From Brettanomyces bruxellensis (taxonomy: Eukaryota > Ascomycota > Pichiomycetes > Pichiales > Pichiaceae): a DNA stretch of 64,000 nt. The notes below the pieces were generated by a model. It ran no database searches. It saw only the letters and a program-made list of their open reading frames with translations, and was not told the origin of the DNA. The stretch is from the NCBI RefSeq assembly GCF_011074885.1, contig NC_054687.1, positions 1 to 64,000 of the forward strand, given 5' to 3'. The stretch's first letter is position 1; the number at the start of each line of letters is the position of its first letter. Made by a program: the position numbers and the translations under genes. This document shows, piece by piece, positions 1 to 11,251 of the stretch.

Positions 1-240
1 GAAAGAAATTTAGGGAAGACAAGCTAATATATATTTTCATTTGAATTGATTTTAATTTAATATTGATTGTATCATAAATTGACAGAGATTGTCCGTATGA
101 TATTATTATTGATTATTATTCGTGTCACTGAGTCTTGTAACCTCCTCACACACCAGGAATCGGTATCTAGCTAGTCGACAATACCATCCTTACACAAATT
201 AATTACCTCAGTCTAAATTTGGGTTGCCATTCATTAAAAT

Positions 241-394
241 GCACACAGTGCAGTTTTTCCAGTTCTTTAATAGATAGATATATTATTTGAAATCTTCGTT
301 ATTTAAGTTCAGATCCTCAGAACAAACAAATAAATCTAATGACATATAATAATAGGATTACCTAATTCTAGGTAATATTCTCATATGTCCGACA
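241..394 (-). mobile_element. Relic 610-family LTR end, reverse orientation
   Basis: The stretch ends at 394 in ATATGTCCGACA, the inverted start of the 610-bp LTR family seen complete at 7376-7985, 8351-8960 and 18848-19458. About 100 bp next to this end align well (ACATATAATAATA, GGTAATATTCTCATATG); further left the match decays into short words around CACAGTGCA. No second LTR border is visible, so this is an old truncated solo LTR. The left edge is approximate. Confidence 0.75.
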
Positions 395-670
395 AAAATT
401 TCAGGGGGCAACAAACTGATAGAAGGCAAAATAAAAATATGCGTGAATTTTAGGCTTCGGTATTTTTGGATATTTATTTAAATAAAACACATTTACGGCT
501 TGTCAAAACAATGAAGCTTTCGAACAATGGAGTTCAAGTAAGAAAGATGATATTGTATATATCTGATTAATACGAGAATATTCCTTTGTATATCATTCAT
601 TATACATACTCTTTATTACATACTACAATAAATATCGAATACTATATAATCTGGTAACACTAACTTTAAC

Positions 671-725
671 AATATGTGAGCAACTAAGCAGATACAAAGA
701 TCACACGGGATTATATACTCTGACA
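671..725 (+). mobile_element. Relic 559-family LTR 3' end
   Basis: About 55 bp match the last 55 bp of the 559-bp LTRs at 11252-11810 and 17590-18148 (GAGCAA.TAAGCAGATACAAA, CACACGGGATT, TATACTCTGACA), with a few substitutions. TGG follows at once, as at a primer binding site, but the next bases differ from the PBS of the intact element. It is a fragment of an older copy. Confidence 0.7.
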
Positions 726-1171
726 TGGTCGGACAAATAAAGATATAATAGACAACGGACGAATGGTTCCAAAAGGAAATGGATTAAAGTCCGACCGAAA
801 ATGTTGGAATATTTCACTAATGGTAGAATATACAACGACTTCGATTAATTATTCACTACCTTACCAATTTTCTTTAATTTTCAAACTATCTGAAACCTTA
901 TCACTCTCAGGACTGTTTTATCCGTTATACCTTCTATCTATTTTATTGTATTTCACTGATATTTACATCTTGTGAAAACTTTTTATCACTTTTATTACAC
1001 CTTAAATAACTTAGAAACCATATTTATGGTTTCTGACCTTACCCTGAGGAAGAATATATAAGGGGTCTAGCGACCCCTTGTATTTTCTCACCCTATTATT
1101 ATTTTGTTACTATTTTACCTCTTTCTTTAGACTATCACCGCTATATTATATATCTTAATATAGTTAGTATT

Positions 1172-2265
1172 TGATAAATTTGCCCTCCTCAAATTTTCCT
1201 TTATTGAGTCGTGTTACCTGTACTATATACTAGTATATANNGTGTCCTCAGATAACTTAAGCTTGTCAATACTTAAGTGCTTTGTATCAAATATAGTCTT
1301 GTAAGATCACTAACAAAAATCAACAATTCTTGTAGAAACAGTTAATTTTCTTGTTAATTCATTAACTCGTTAAGAANTCGTTAATTCGTTATTAATCCAT
1401 ATTTCAAAGCGAAGTATCAGTCATAAGACACTCAGGGCAGAGACACTACTATATATATCTGTCCTGACTACAGTAAATTTCCTGCACAACGATTCCCAGA
1501 CCAGAAAATGCAGCCACCATTTTCCTTTGTTTTCCCAGACGAACAATGCCTCCGAATCAGGTGATTCTGCACATTCTGAAACTTGCTGCAGCAACAATGA
1601 TCAATGATCTTTTATTCGTCAATAATTGATCCCGTAATACCTACGCCAAGTGGGGTAACTATTCCCGTTTCCCAGCCGAGTCTTAGGATCCCGTCGGAAC
1701 TTCCCGAGCACTGCGCTCAGTTCGACCTCAGCTCCGGGAACCCATAGTTAACCTGACATTGCCGAATAAAGCCGTCAGATGCAAGATCCACCGTTCGTTG
1801 ACTTGACCATGCCGGCCAAAGCCAAATGCGTAGAAACTCATTTGTCAATTTTATCAACCAACTTGCGCTGGCTGATCAAACTAAATTGATCACTGTAACA
1901 AGCTCCCTTAGTCGAACTAGCAACCTAATTCTCATAAGTTAGCTTGCTCGATTTTCTTCAAATATCAAACCATGCCGGATAAAGCCAGCACGATTTTCTC
2001 TCATCGATTTCCCCAACGCTTCGACCAATATCGACGCGTCTATCGACCAATTCAGAAAATCAAGTTTCTGCTCAGTTTTTCCTCGCTGTCAAAACTATCG
2101 CGGTCTCATCGTTCTGCTCTACTGTAAATTTTACTTCCAAGCTTATGTTTACAACTAAGTATACTTTTGTTGTATCAGGTATTTTTATTTCAGAACAATA
2201 TTCGTTCTTGTTATTATATACCTTTACAAGCATACTTAGCTGATCACATATCTTCAACTTCAACA
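1172..2265 (-). repeat. S repeat (1094 bp, TG..CA), uninterrupted copy
   Basis: Read on the minus strand it begins TGTTGAAGTTGAAG at 2265 and ends AAATTTATCA at 1172. A second copy on the plus strand (10512-11251 joined to 18154-18507) has the same borders and length once the inserted element is removed. TG..CA termini, a TATA-like stretch and an AATAAA near the 3' end make an LTR the best reading. It interrupts a Ty1/copia pol frame exactly after GGAACT (2266-2271), and the same GGAACT follows the other copy at 18508-18513. It contains a 64-codon frame with no known similarity, and two N bases. Confidence 0.8.
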
Positions 2266-5200
2266 AGTTCCGCCTCAGTAGATGACTTGCAGACCAATGG
2301 GGTATACTGGCACTTCCAATAGAGAGGTGCATCCGAAAACATGATGAGAAATCCGTTCATGGACTTCCTTGTAATCGGATCTTGAGCATAGTCACTATCT
2401 GAGTAGCAAATCAAATGATCCATTTTAGTTTCCGAAGTGTGTTGATAAATGATAGATTTGAAACGACTATGATAGAGGTAGTTTAAAACATGTTTCAACT
2501 GATCAACGACTAGACGATGAGGATACGTCGAAAAACGCGCTAAGTAATCAACAGCATAAGCAATATCAGGCCTTGTCATAACCGCGACGTATAATAAACA
2601 ACNAATTTTGCGTCGAAAATCACTGACTGCCTTATTAAGCATCTCCTTAGTAGCTTCTAACGGATGTTCCGCAGTATCGAAGTAGAAATTTGGACTTAAC
2701 GGAGTAGCACAGCTTCTAGCAAAAGTAAGGTGAAGCTTCTCAACGAATTCTTCGATATAGGCAGACTGACATAGCTTAATCTTTTTCACACGACCATCCT
2801 TTAATCTTTCCACAGTGAGATCAATCCCNNAAAACTTCTGTAAATTGGTCTTCTTATCAGGTTGGATCGTTTTAAGCTCATATTTACCAGATATATGTTT
2901 GTAAACTTTGTCCAGTATAGCTTTATTCGAAGCGCCAACAATAATGTCATCCACAAATAAACCAACAACGCAATCGACTTTTCCATTCCGATTCTTATGA
3001 ATGTAGGTGGATGGAAAAGGGTGGGAACTTTCAAAATTAATTTTGGCCAAATGTTTCTGAATTTCCTTATGCCACAAATTGCCCGATTGCTTGAGACCAT
3101 ATAAAGCTTTGTTAAGCTTATAGACCCACCCTCATGCCGGATGGCACTTTTGCATGCCTTGTGTGGGTAGAATACCCTTGAGGCTGATAAATGTACAATT
3201 CGGTATCAATAGGACTGTATAGATAAGCAGTTTTGACATCAAACTGAGCCATAAACCAATGCTGAGTAGCAATAAGAGCAAAAATCGCTCTCATGATCTC
3301 TGGTCGAAGAGTTGGAGAAAATGTAATTGAATATGTATTCTCCTTCTGGTGATCACCGCGAGCAACGAGACGTGCTTTGCGTCGACCATCAGATTTAACG
3401 GTAAAAACCCAACTTGTGGAGACGCAGCAATTCAAAATTTTCGGATCATCTGTAAGAATTGGATTGCGATCCCATGTGTTATGTATATGATGAGAGTGAA
3501 ACTCGTCATCAATTGCTGCCTTCCATTTTGCAGCGTCCTTGCTGCACATCGCTTGTTTGTAACCTTTCGGATTAGCTGCGAGATAAATGTCGCTTAACAA
3601 CACTTGAAAAATCCGTGGCTTCTTCCGAGCAACCATATAGGTACGCTCAGGAGCAGAAGATTCGCCAGGAGTGCTGTTAATCAACGGCACCGAGGAACGG
3701 GTGTCCCCATTCACAAGATCATCATAAGTATGTTTTCTTGATAAACGAGTTCCAGTCCTAAAAGGCTCTAAGGAAGAGAATTTGGACTTGTTCAAACGGC
3801 TTGAACCCTTCTCGGTCTTCACTTTTTCACCAGCAGAAGTCGCAGGAATCACTTGAAATGATATCTTATGGCCAGAGGATCCGGATTTGTCCGCCAAAGT
3901 ATCATGAGGTGAAGTAACTTGAGGTAACTTAGAGTGATTGACTTCTCCATCCAATGACGAGTTGAGTAATGCTCGATCATCTTCATGTTCTGCTTGTAAA
4001 GGGATGTTAAGATGCCTGGTCGTAGTATGATGCTTGGACTCCGTGTGATTGTGTCCAGTTAGTCTCTGATAATCCTTTTCACCAGCATTTAAACTTGGTG
4101 AATCAGAAACTGCAAATTTCTCAGGTTCGACCACGGGCAACGGACGATTTAACGTGCTCAGTGCTTCCATATTTTCAGGAACTGTCACTCTGGAAGTAGC
4201 AAGATTGTTCGATTCCTTTCCACCGACAACAGGGTTGTCGTCAGTAGAAGTTGCAGTAGATCTCTCAGCTTTAACGTTCTCCTTAGGAGCTTGGGGCATT
4301 GAATGCTTCGCTCCCTTAATCTTACCAGCATGACCAACCATAGGTGAACGCTTCGCATTAGGAGCGGGCTTCGATGAAACTTTCTTGGGTTTAGTACCCT
4401 TGGCAGGCTTCTTAAAGTTTGGCTTCCTGTAATGCAGTTGAGGAGTTGAGTGATCTCCTGCATCCAAGTCGAAAAGCATAGTAGTTTCCGCTGTAGGCTT
4501 CTCGTCTGATGCTTGGATAGTCTGAGGTTCCTCTGAGTTTGAGACTTCACGTAAGTCGGCAGCGCTCTCAATATCATCAGAGTAGTCCTCAGACGTAGAA
4601 GAAGTAGTATACAGTATGTCTGAATTATCATCTGAATCTGGCACCCAGTCAGAATCACTTTCGTAGTCATCGTCTGAACTGGATACAATTGGACTGCCAG
4701 CACGCAATGTGGGCTCTGTCACAATCGAATGATCATCATCTTCAGATAGCTCGGTCTCCATAGCAGCATCGTCGTAGAGCTTTCTGTCAACAGGAATAGA
4801 TGACGCATTCTGACCTTCAGATAATCCAACAATACTCGGCACCTCAGAAGAAATATCACTTGATGCATCATCAGCAGATAGATCGGCAAAACTCTCAATT
4901 CTTGGATCATAAAGTGACTGCAATGAATCATCCACGCGTGATTGAGGTGTAAGAAAATAGTCTGTATAAAGTACAGACGGGTTCATAAATTGAACATGGC
5001 GTGTATCCGTAAATGTACCGTAACGTGTGTCTCCTGGCGTATTCGGGATGAAGACTTGGCAACCAAAGGTTTCATTGCTCCATCCAAGATATATGCCCTG
5101 AACAGCCCTTTCCCCAAGCTTAGGTGTGTATTTCGGAGGGTAAGTAACCTCACAAAGTTCACCAAAGATATGCAAATCCTTAGTTTTGGGAGACATAAAC

Positions 5201-6240
5201 TTGAGTTTAAGTGACGGACTGGTTCCAATATTATCATTCACGAGATTGTTCCTGACAAATACTGAATATAGCACAGCTTCCTTCCAAAAATTGTGAGAAA
5301 CTTTACCAGAATGCAACATGGCACGCGCATCATTCATAATCGTTAAGTTCAAGCGTTCAGCAACACCATTAGACGCAGATGTATAACCGGAGGTAGTATG
5401 AAGTTCAATACCTTCACGTTCTAATATGTTTTTCAATTCAGCATTTAAGTATTCAGTACCTTTATCTGAGAAGATTTTATGCACTCTGTATCCTTCCTTG
5501 CTAAATTGGTTTGATACCCATCGAACGTATTTATCAACTGCACGAGCAACATCACTCTTGTGTTTCATCATAAAAACCGTTGTATACTTAGTATATTGGT
5601 CCTTAAAAGTAACAAAGCAACCCATTTCGCCAACACTCGTGTGCGTCTTGACAATGCAAACATCGGAATAAACAACATCAAAAGGAATAGGACGCAAGTA
5701 ATAGTCTCTTGAACCCTCTATAGCATTTGCTCGTCTCGCCTTCGCTTCCATACAATCAACACAACCTTTGCTGAGCAATTCATCAAGTTCCTTTATTTCC
5801 TTCTTCGAAGCAGTAGTCGTCCCATGATTAATAGACTTTTTGATTAGCCTAGGGTTAGCATGAGCCAATTTAAGATGTAAGTTGTTTATATGCAATTGTC
5901 CTCCACCAATCATAAACTGATTAAAATCACCTGGTATATACCATAGCTTGTTAACTTGAACTAACTGAATACATTCATCTCCAACATTGAGAACCTTTGA
6001 ATAAGTCTGAGATTTGGTACCAAAATCGTGAAAGTAGGTCTGAATTCGGCATTCAGGGCAACGGTTGATATCGTCTTCTGAAAAGATAGTAGGAGCACCC
6101 TCATAATAGTGTAGGTAGAGTGTAAGACTTTATCGTCCTTGCGGAAAGGCATGTAATCATGTAGCCATTCCCTATGACCTGTGAGACTAATGGCAGCGCC
6201 ATTATCAATTAAGATAAAATCTCGAATGCCTCGGAGTATT
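2266..6240 (-). pseudogene. Element 1 pol (protease-integrase-RT-partial RNase H), broken
   Basis: Domain order is that of Ty1/copia. A protease-like motif D-N-G-A lies at about 6200. The integrase zinc motif (H..H..CxxC) and a D,D35E core (SDKGTEY, then SASNGVAER) follow between about 5880 and 5340. Next come an acidic Ser-rich spacer and RT (KARLVARGDHQKE, FDVKTAYL, LFVDDIIVGA). Lesions against the intact copy at 13072-17604: a deletion of roughly 25 codons near 6130 that changes frame; one extra base in the CCC/GGG run at 3125-3127, which ends the upstream frame at 3118; N bases at 2603 and 2829-2830; and truncation by S at 2266 just after the STEAEL motif of RNase H. Confidence 0.9.
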
Positions 6241-6660
6241 CAAACTATCCATTGGCACGCTGCCTAGGACTTGTAACTCGGAGATATTAGTAGATTCATC
6301 GCTCAATTTGACATTATTCATATTCTCCTTCCTCTCATTCTTCTTGCCTTTGTTAGATTGATCCTTCTTCTGATGATCAGATCCATGCGAACGGTTATTA
6401 TTCGGCGGCTCTTGTCTTTTCTTGTTTTTCGAAATGCTGGAATAACCTTGCTTGTTGGAAGTCACAAAGATTGACTTGGAAAGCGACTTCGAAACAATCG
6501 CAGCATTACGTTTAGACTTGACTTTTCTTTCGATCCATTTCTTAAATTCAACTAAGTCGTTTATTTCATCAAATTCTGAACAATTTCCTTTAATCGATTC
6601 AGCGACACCGGGTCTAAGATGGGCCAAAATATCTGTATCCCCGTGATAGCAACTACAACC
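6205..6660 (-). pseudogene. Element 1 gag remnant (C-terminal part)
   Basis: About 140 codons aligned with the C-terminal half of Gag of the intact element (the LRPGV / LKPGV segment, a FKKWI / FKEWI segment, then a Lys/Asn/Gln-rich basic tail). It opens without an ATG, and upstream, towards 7375, all frames carry stops. The frame ends at 6205 and overlaps pol in the +1 frame. A CCG-AGG-C heptamer sits at 6228-6234 in gag phase, at the place matching CCG-AGT-T in the intact copy, so it is a candidate +1 frameshift site. Confidence 0.75.
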
Positions 6661-7356
6661 ATTTTATAGATGTAATGACATTGTCAATGATGTTGACATA
6701 AACACTAAAGAGGCTTCTAATAATCATCATGCCTGATAACATCTAAAACATTCCTAAACCATCCTGATGTAATTCAATGTTTGTCACAATCGTAAGTTCC
6801 CAGAATAATAAGTAGGGCTTGCAGTATTCTATGAACAAAATTCCATTTGCATAAGCAGCTCTATTCATCAATAGCAGAGTTTGGTAGTAATTCCATTTCT
6901 GACAAATTTCTGATTAATATATATGAGATCATCTCGTTAAGAATATCGAGTAGGAACAGCTTCCTTGACTCAAAATTGAGATAACAACAATTCACGCGCA
7001 GCAAAATATGATTTCACTTGAAAAGTAAACGAATCATTAAACATCTTTANGCATCGAAATAATGTATCTGAAGCTCAGTTAAAAACCAGCTGATAAAGAT
7101 AATATGAATGAGATTATGTAATCGATATGATCAGCGATCTACACAAATTTCTCAATCTGTTAACACTCATAACGGATCTTAGAAAATTTTCCCAGGAGGC
7201 ATAACCTGAAAATATTTTCATCAAGTGAGAATTTTTCTTGAGAGAAATTCAGTAGACATAATAAAAAAAATTCCTTCTCGTAGAATTCTCAACTAAATTC
7301 AAAAGAAAAAAGATGGCATACACATCTGCCTCTTCACAAAAATCACACAAATTGGT

Positions 7357-7375
7357 TATCCTGTCTGTGACGCCA
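7357..7375 (-). other. Primer binding site of element 1
   Basis: Directly after the LTR on the minus strand stands TGGCGTCACAGACAGGATA, identical to the site after the 5' LTR of the intact element (11811-11829). Its complement has the layout of a tRNA 3' end: five T-stem bases, seven acceptor bases, a G discriminator and CCA. A G discriminator fits tRNA-Ser best. Confidence 0.75.
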
Positions 7376-7985
7376 TGTCGGAGTTAAGAGAGACCTTATG
7401 AGTTACTCCCGGGCTTTAGCTATCAAACTCCTTCTTTAATAGAACTAATAAGAACCTAGCAGTCGGGGAGATTCAGACAATTGTAAGGTCGGTTACCTAA
7501 GTGGGTGGATATAAATGTACCAAGTGGTCTGTGTGATAATGTTAATGCCTTTAACATTCTAACAATTGTGTATGTATCACCATAGAAGAAAATNAATTTA
7601 CTTCCTTTACTCTGTTACCATCAAAGTGGAGTCGAACTAGTTGTATTGCAAAATAGGCTATCGGGTCTCGTCCCTTCGTAGAAGAAACAAGTTATATAAA
7701 AAGAGGTAAAGTAAAGTAAAAATAAAAAGGAAAATAAAGTGAGGTAATCATACATAATAAAAAAAAAGATTTAATTCTCAGAAACAGAATTATGATCGCG
7801 CATAATTATTTTTCTGCTGATTTCCTAACATACACAGTTAGTGCATTTTANCCAGGATTGTCTCTATTAGATATTATTCTAAATCTTCGTTATTTTAGAA
7901 TAAGTTCAGATCTCAAAACAAATAAATCTAATGACATATAATAATAGATTACCTAATACTAGGTAATATTCTCATATGTCCGACA
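7376..7985 (-). mobile_element. LTR C, 5' LTR of element 1
   Basis: 610 bp bounded by TGTCGG..CCGACA (TG..CA with inverted termini), in reverse orientation. Apart from two N bases it is the exact inverse of the LTR at 8351-8960, and nearly identical to 18848-19458. The PBS adjoins its inner edge. Confidence 0.95.
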
Positions 7986-7995
7986 GAGAGGTCTC

Positions 7996-8340
7996 ATGAG
8001 TTACTCCCAGGTGGTTTAGCTATCAAAATCCTTCTTTAATAGAACTAATAAGAACCTAGTAGTTGGGGAGATTCAGACAATTGTAAGGTCGGTTACCTAA
8101 GTGGGTGGATATAACTGTACCAAGTGATATGTGTGATAATGTTAATGCCTTTAACATTCTAACAATTGTGTATGTGTCACCATAGAAGAAAATGAATTTA
8201 CTTTTTTTACTCTGTTACCATCAAAATGGAGTCGAACTAGTTGTATTGCAAAATAGGCTATCGGGTCTCGTCCCTTTGTAGAAGAAACAAGTTATATAAA
8301 AAGAGGAAAGGTAAAGTAAAAATAAAAAGGAGAATAAAGT
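7996..8340 (-). mobile_element. LTR D, partial 610-family LTR
   Basis: Reverse-oriented internal part of the 610-bp LTR: about 255 bp are missing at its 5' side and about 20 bp at its 3' side. It differs from LTR C by scattered substitutions (for example GTAGTTGGGG against GCAGTCGGGG), so it is older than the near-identical full LTRs. Both its edges meet the 10-bp GAGAGGTCTC arms of the inverted repeat. Confidence 0.9.
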
Positions 8341-8350
8341 GAGACCTCTC

Positions 8351-8960
8351 TGTCGGACATATGAGAATATTACCTAGTATTAGGTAATCTATTATTATAT
8401 GTCATTAGATTTATTTGTTTTGAGATCTGAACTTATTCTAAAATAACGAAGATTTAGAATAATATCTAATAGAGACAATCCTGGATAAAATGCACTAACT
8501 GTGTATGTTAGGAAATCAGCAGAAAAATAATTATGCGCGATCATAATTCTGTTTCTGAGAATTAAATCTTTTTTTTTATTATGTATGATTACCTCACTTT
8601 ATTTTCCTTTTTATTTTTACTTTACTTTACCTCTTTTTATATAACTTGTTTCTTCTACGAAGGGACGAGACCCGATAGCCTATTTTGCAATACAACTAGT
8701 TCGACTCCACTTTGATGGTAACAGAGTAAAGGAAGTAAATTTATTTTCTTCTATGGTGATACATACACAATTGTTAGAATGTTAAAGGCATTAACATTAT
8801 CACACAGACCACTTGGTACATTTATATCCACCCACTTAGGTAACCGACCTTACAATTGTCTGAATCTCCCCGACTGCTAGGTTCTTATTAGTTCTATTAA
8901 AGAAGGAGTTTGATAGCTAAAGCCCGGGAGTAACTCATAAGGTCTCTCTTAACTCCGACA
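8351..8960 (+). mobile_element. LTR B, solo 610-family LTR
   Basis: A complete 610-bp LTR in forward orientation (TGTCGGACAT..TCCGACA). No PBS follows (CCACTAAAAG) and no polypurine tract precedes it, and the flanking five bases differ (CTCTC left, CCACT right), so it is a solo or rearranged LTR without a target duplication. Confidence 0.93.
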
Positions 8961-10511
8961 CCACTAAAAGATGAAGTATTGTATGTTGTAAAATAATGCT
9001 TTTTGAATGTTATGATGTAATTTAAGTAAGTGCGGAAGTACTGTATAATGAAATAATCAACTAGTTTGTATTCACTAGGATATAGATAAAAGCACCCCTT
9101 TGTATATGTTTATAATTTGAAGTATTAATGTATTTATTTTTAATGACTTGTTTTTTTTTTTATTTGTTTTATTTGTTTTTCTTATTTTTATCTTCTTGTT
9201 ATATTTTCTCTTATTCTTATCTCTGTTGTTCTTATTCTTGTCTGTCTTCTTCTTATCTAAGCTGTTGCTTTTTCTTTCTTATCTTCATCTTGAGTTTTCC
9301 AAAAAGACTAAATACTCATTTAATATTTTCTCGTTTTTCTGCTTAATAAAATATTTGCATCTCGTCGTCCAATTTTAATAAATAATTCGCTCATGTTGCT
9401 TCGCTCATAATATTACGTAACCATTTGGATAACACGTGACTTTTCCTTGTTCGATCCCTCACATAAATTGTAAATGGTCGGACTGAAGGTAACAAAATAT
9501 TATTTTCAATAACCTGAAGTATAAGGATGCTTTAGATGATTACCAAATCCGTCTAAAGATATATAATAAATTAATAAGATTGTTATCTGATACTTCTCGT
9601 ATCTTTCTTCTTTTTTATCATAGCTATCTATGAAACATTCTATTCGTTCATTATTCAATGTAATAACTTCTCTCCCTCATTTCTCTTTTCTAGAAAAATA
9701 ACTAAATCATAATCTAACCTTGTCTCCATATCAAAGTAGGGCAAGGGCGCATATTTATATTAAATGGAGAATGACACTTCTTCCATTTCTCTTCCAATTT
9801 CATACAATAAAAAATTGTATGCCAAAGAGGAATCCATCCTGTTTGGGAACATCACATTATGTGAATTCAGCATAACCCGCGATCATGCAAAAACCTGTTG
9901 TTTTGCAAATGCAGTCGCCACACGAATATTAGTCAGCTTATTCCGATGTAGCTCTTTCTTATTGTCTTTCGGATCACTATCCTTTCAGTGCGCTTTATTT
10001 CTTATTCGCGCTTCTCATAAATTATTTCGGAAACTATTTATATGTTTCCGTGTTACCTAATCAGGTAAATGAATTCATTAATATTTTATCTGGCTTTAAA
10101 CCAATATGCGCTTGGTTTGACCCCTTACATTACCGCCGTTTTTTAGAAAAATCGTCCTCGATTTATAATTTTTTTAACATCTCACAACAACATTTAGATA
10201 TCTTCGTAAGCATTGCCTGGTGTTAGCATATTTCCTTCTTAGGAAAATGAAATCATATGATACGTACAAGTATCTGATATCTTTGTTGGAGTCATCAATT
10301 CAAACAAACGTTCATAACTAGTCTTAACAATCAAAGTATGTCATAGGTATCTAACAAACATGTTTTGGAGAGCAATCTTGCTCGAAGACTTCATATGTCT
10401 TGTATCAGTTAATACCTGCTATACCAATAATTTCACAAAGTCTGTCTCGGACTTCGAAATCGGTGCGCGGAGGTTCTTTGGGGTAAATAGCATCTTGCTT
10501 TAAGTATGGTT
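8961..10511 (+). other. Non-coding stretch between LTR B and S
   Basis: AT-rich, with a long pyrimidine tract at about 9148-9300. A 98-codon frame at 9764-10060 begins with ATG but is Phe/Ser/Leu-rich, lacks motifs and is not supported as a gene. The last bases before S (10512) are not a polypurine tract, so there is no sign of a normal element interior. The stretch may be original flank carried by the rearrangement. Confidence 0.5.
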
Positions 10512-11251
10512 TGTTGAAGTTGAAGATATGTGATCAGCTAAGTATGCTTGTAAAGGTATATAATAACAAGAACGAATATTGTTCTGAAATAAAAATACCT
10601 GATACAACAAAAGTATACTTAGTTGTAAACATAAGCTTGGAAGTAAAATTTACAGTAGAGCAGAACGATGAGACCGCGATAGTTTTGACAGCGAGGAAAA
10701 ACTGAGCAGAAACTTGATTTTCTGAATTGGTCGATAGACGCGTCGATATTGGTCGAAGCGTTGGGGAAATCGATGAGAGAAAATCGTGCTGGCTTTATCC
10801 GGCATGGTTTGATCTTTGAAGAAAATCGAGCAAGTTAACTTATGAGAATTAGGTTGCTAGTTCGACTAAGGGAGCTTGTTACAGTGATCAATTTAGTTTG
10901 ATCAGCCAGCGCAAGTTGGTTGATAAAATTGACAAATGAGTTTCTACGCATTTGGCTTTGGCCGGCATGGTCAAGTCAACGAACGGTGGATCTTGCATCT
11001 GACGGCTTTATTCGGCAATGTCAGGTTAACTATGGGTTCCCGGAGCTGAGGTCGAACTGAGCGCAGTGCTCGGGAAGTTCCGACGGGATCCTAAGACTCG
11101 GCTGGGAAACGGGAATAGTTACCCCACTTGGCGTAGGTATTACGGGATCAATTATTGACGAATAAAAGATCATTGATCATTGTTGCTGCAGCAAGTTTCA
11201 GAATGTGCAGAATCACCTGATTCGGAGGCATTGTTCGTCTGGGAAAACAAA
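10512..11251 (+). repeat. S repeat, first part (740 bp), split by element 2
   Basis: Begins TGTTGAAGTTG and is the inverse of 1526-2265. It breaks after ACAAA at 11247-11251, where element 2 is inserted; the rest continues at 18154. It carries three copies of a motif GGCTTTRNYCGGCA(A)TG at 10791, 10954 and 11004, and a GC-richer block at about 11030-11125. A 64-codon frame up to 10705 has no recognised similarity. Confidence 0.85.

Larger units (their letters stand above)
1..1171. other. AT-rich flank without supported gene
   Basis: Apart from the two LTR relics, this stretch holds no convincing coding sequence. A 70-codon frame at 763-975 has AT-driven composition and no recognisable motif. 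Two perfect hairpins are visible: 1014-1033 (stem GAAACCATA, 2-nt loop) and 1060-1079 (stem AAGGGGTC, 4-nt loop). The region directly abuts the 3' end of the inverted S repeat and could be part of the interior of an S element, but it shows no PBS or coding evidence for that. Confidence 0.5.
2266..7985 (-). mobile_element. Defective Ty1/copia element 1 (610-bp LTR family)
   Basis: A minus-strand copia-type element: 5' LTR at 7376-7985, PBS 7357-7375, a decayed leader and gag, then pol running down to 2266, where the S repeat cuts it inside the RNase H domain. The missing RNase H tail and a 3' LTR of the same family lie at 18508-19458 on the plus strand. Gag has lost its N-terminal half to stops, the protease region has a deletion, and pol has a one-base frame break, so this copy cannot be autonomous. 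Confidence 0.9.
7376..8960. repeat. Perfect 620-bp inverted repeat around a 345-bp spacer
   Basis: The left arm 7376-7995 is LTR C plus GAGAGGTCTC. The right arm 8341-8960 is GAGACCTCTC plus LTR B. The arms match base for base apart from two N positions, including the 10 bp outside the LTR. The spacer 7996-8340 is a partial LTR of the same family. The structure can fold back on itself and looks like the product of recombination or fold-back synthesis. Confidence 0.92.

Noticed and set aside
763..975. 70-codon frame in the left flank
   Set aside because: AT-rich composition, no motif, lies among LTR relics; no support as a gene.
1163..1169. TACTAAC on the minus strand next to S as an intron branch point
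   Set aside because: No donor, acceptor or exon nearby; chance occurrence in AT-rich sequence.
7376..8960. CRISPR-like or regulatory repeat array
   Set aside because: The repeats are LTR copies in inverted orientation with TG..CA ends; no short regular spacers, and the genome is eukaryotic.
9445..9475. tRNA-like T-arm word TTGTTCGATCCCTCA
   Set aside because: No A box, anticodon arm or acceptor stem can be built around it.
9764..10060. 98-codon frame starting with ATG between LTR B and S
   Set aside because: Phe/Ser/Leu-rich with no domain or conservation evidence; kept only as a note in the region entry.
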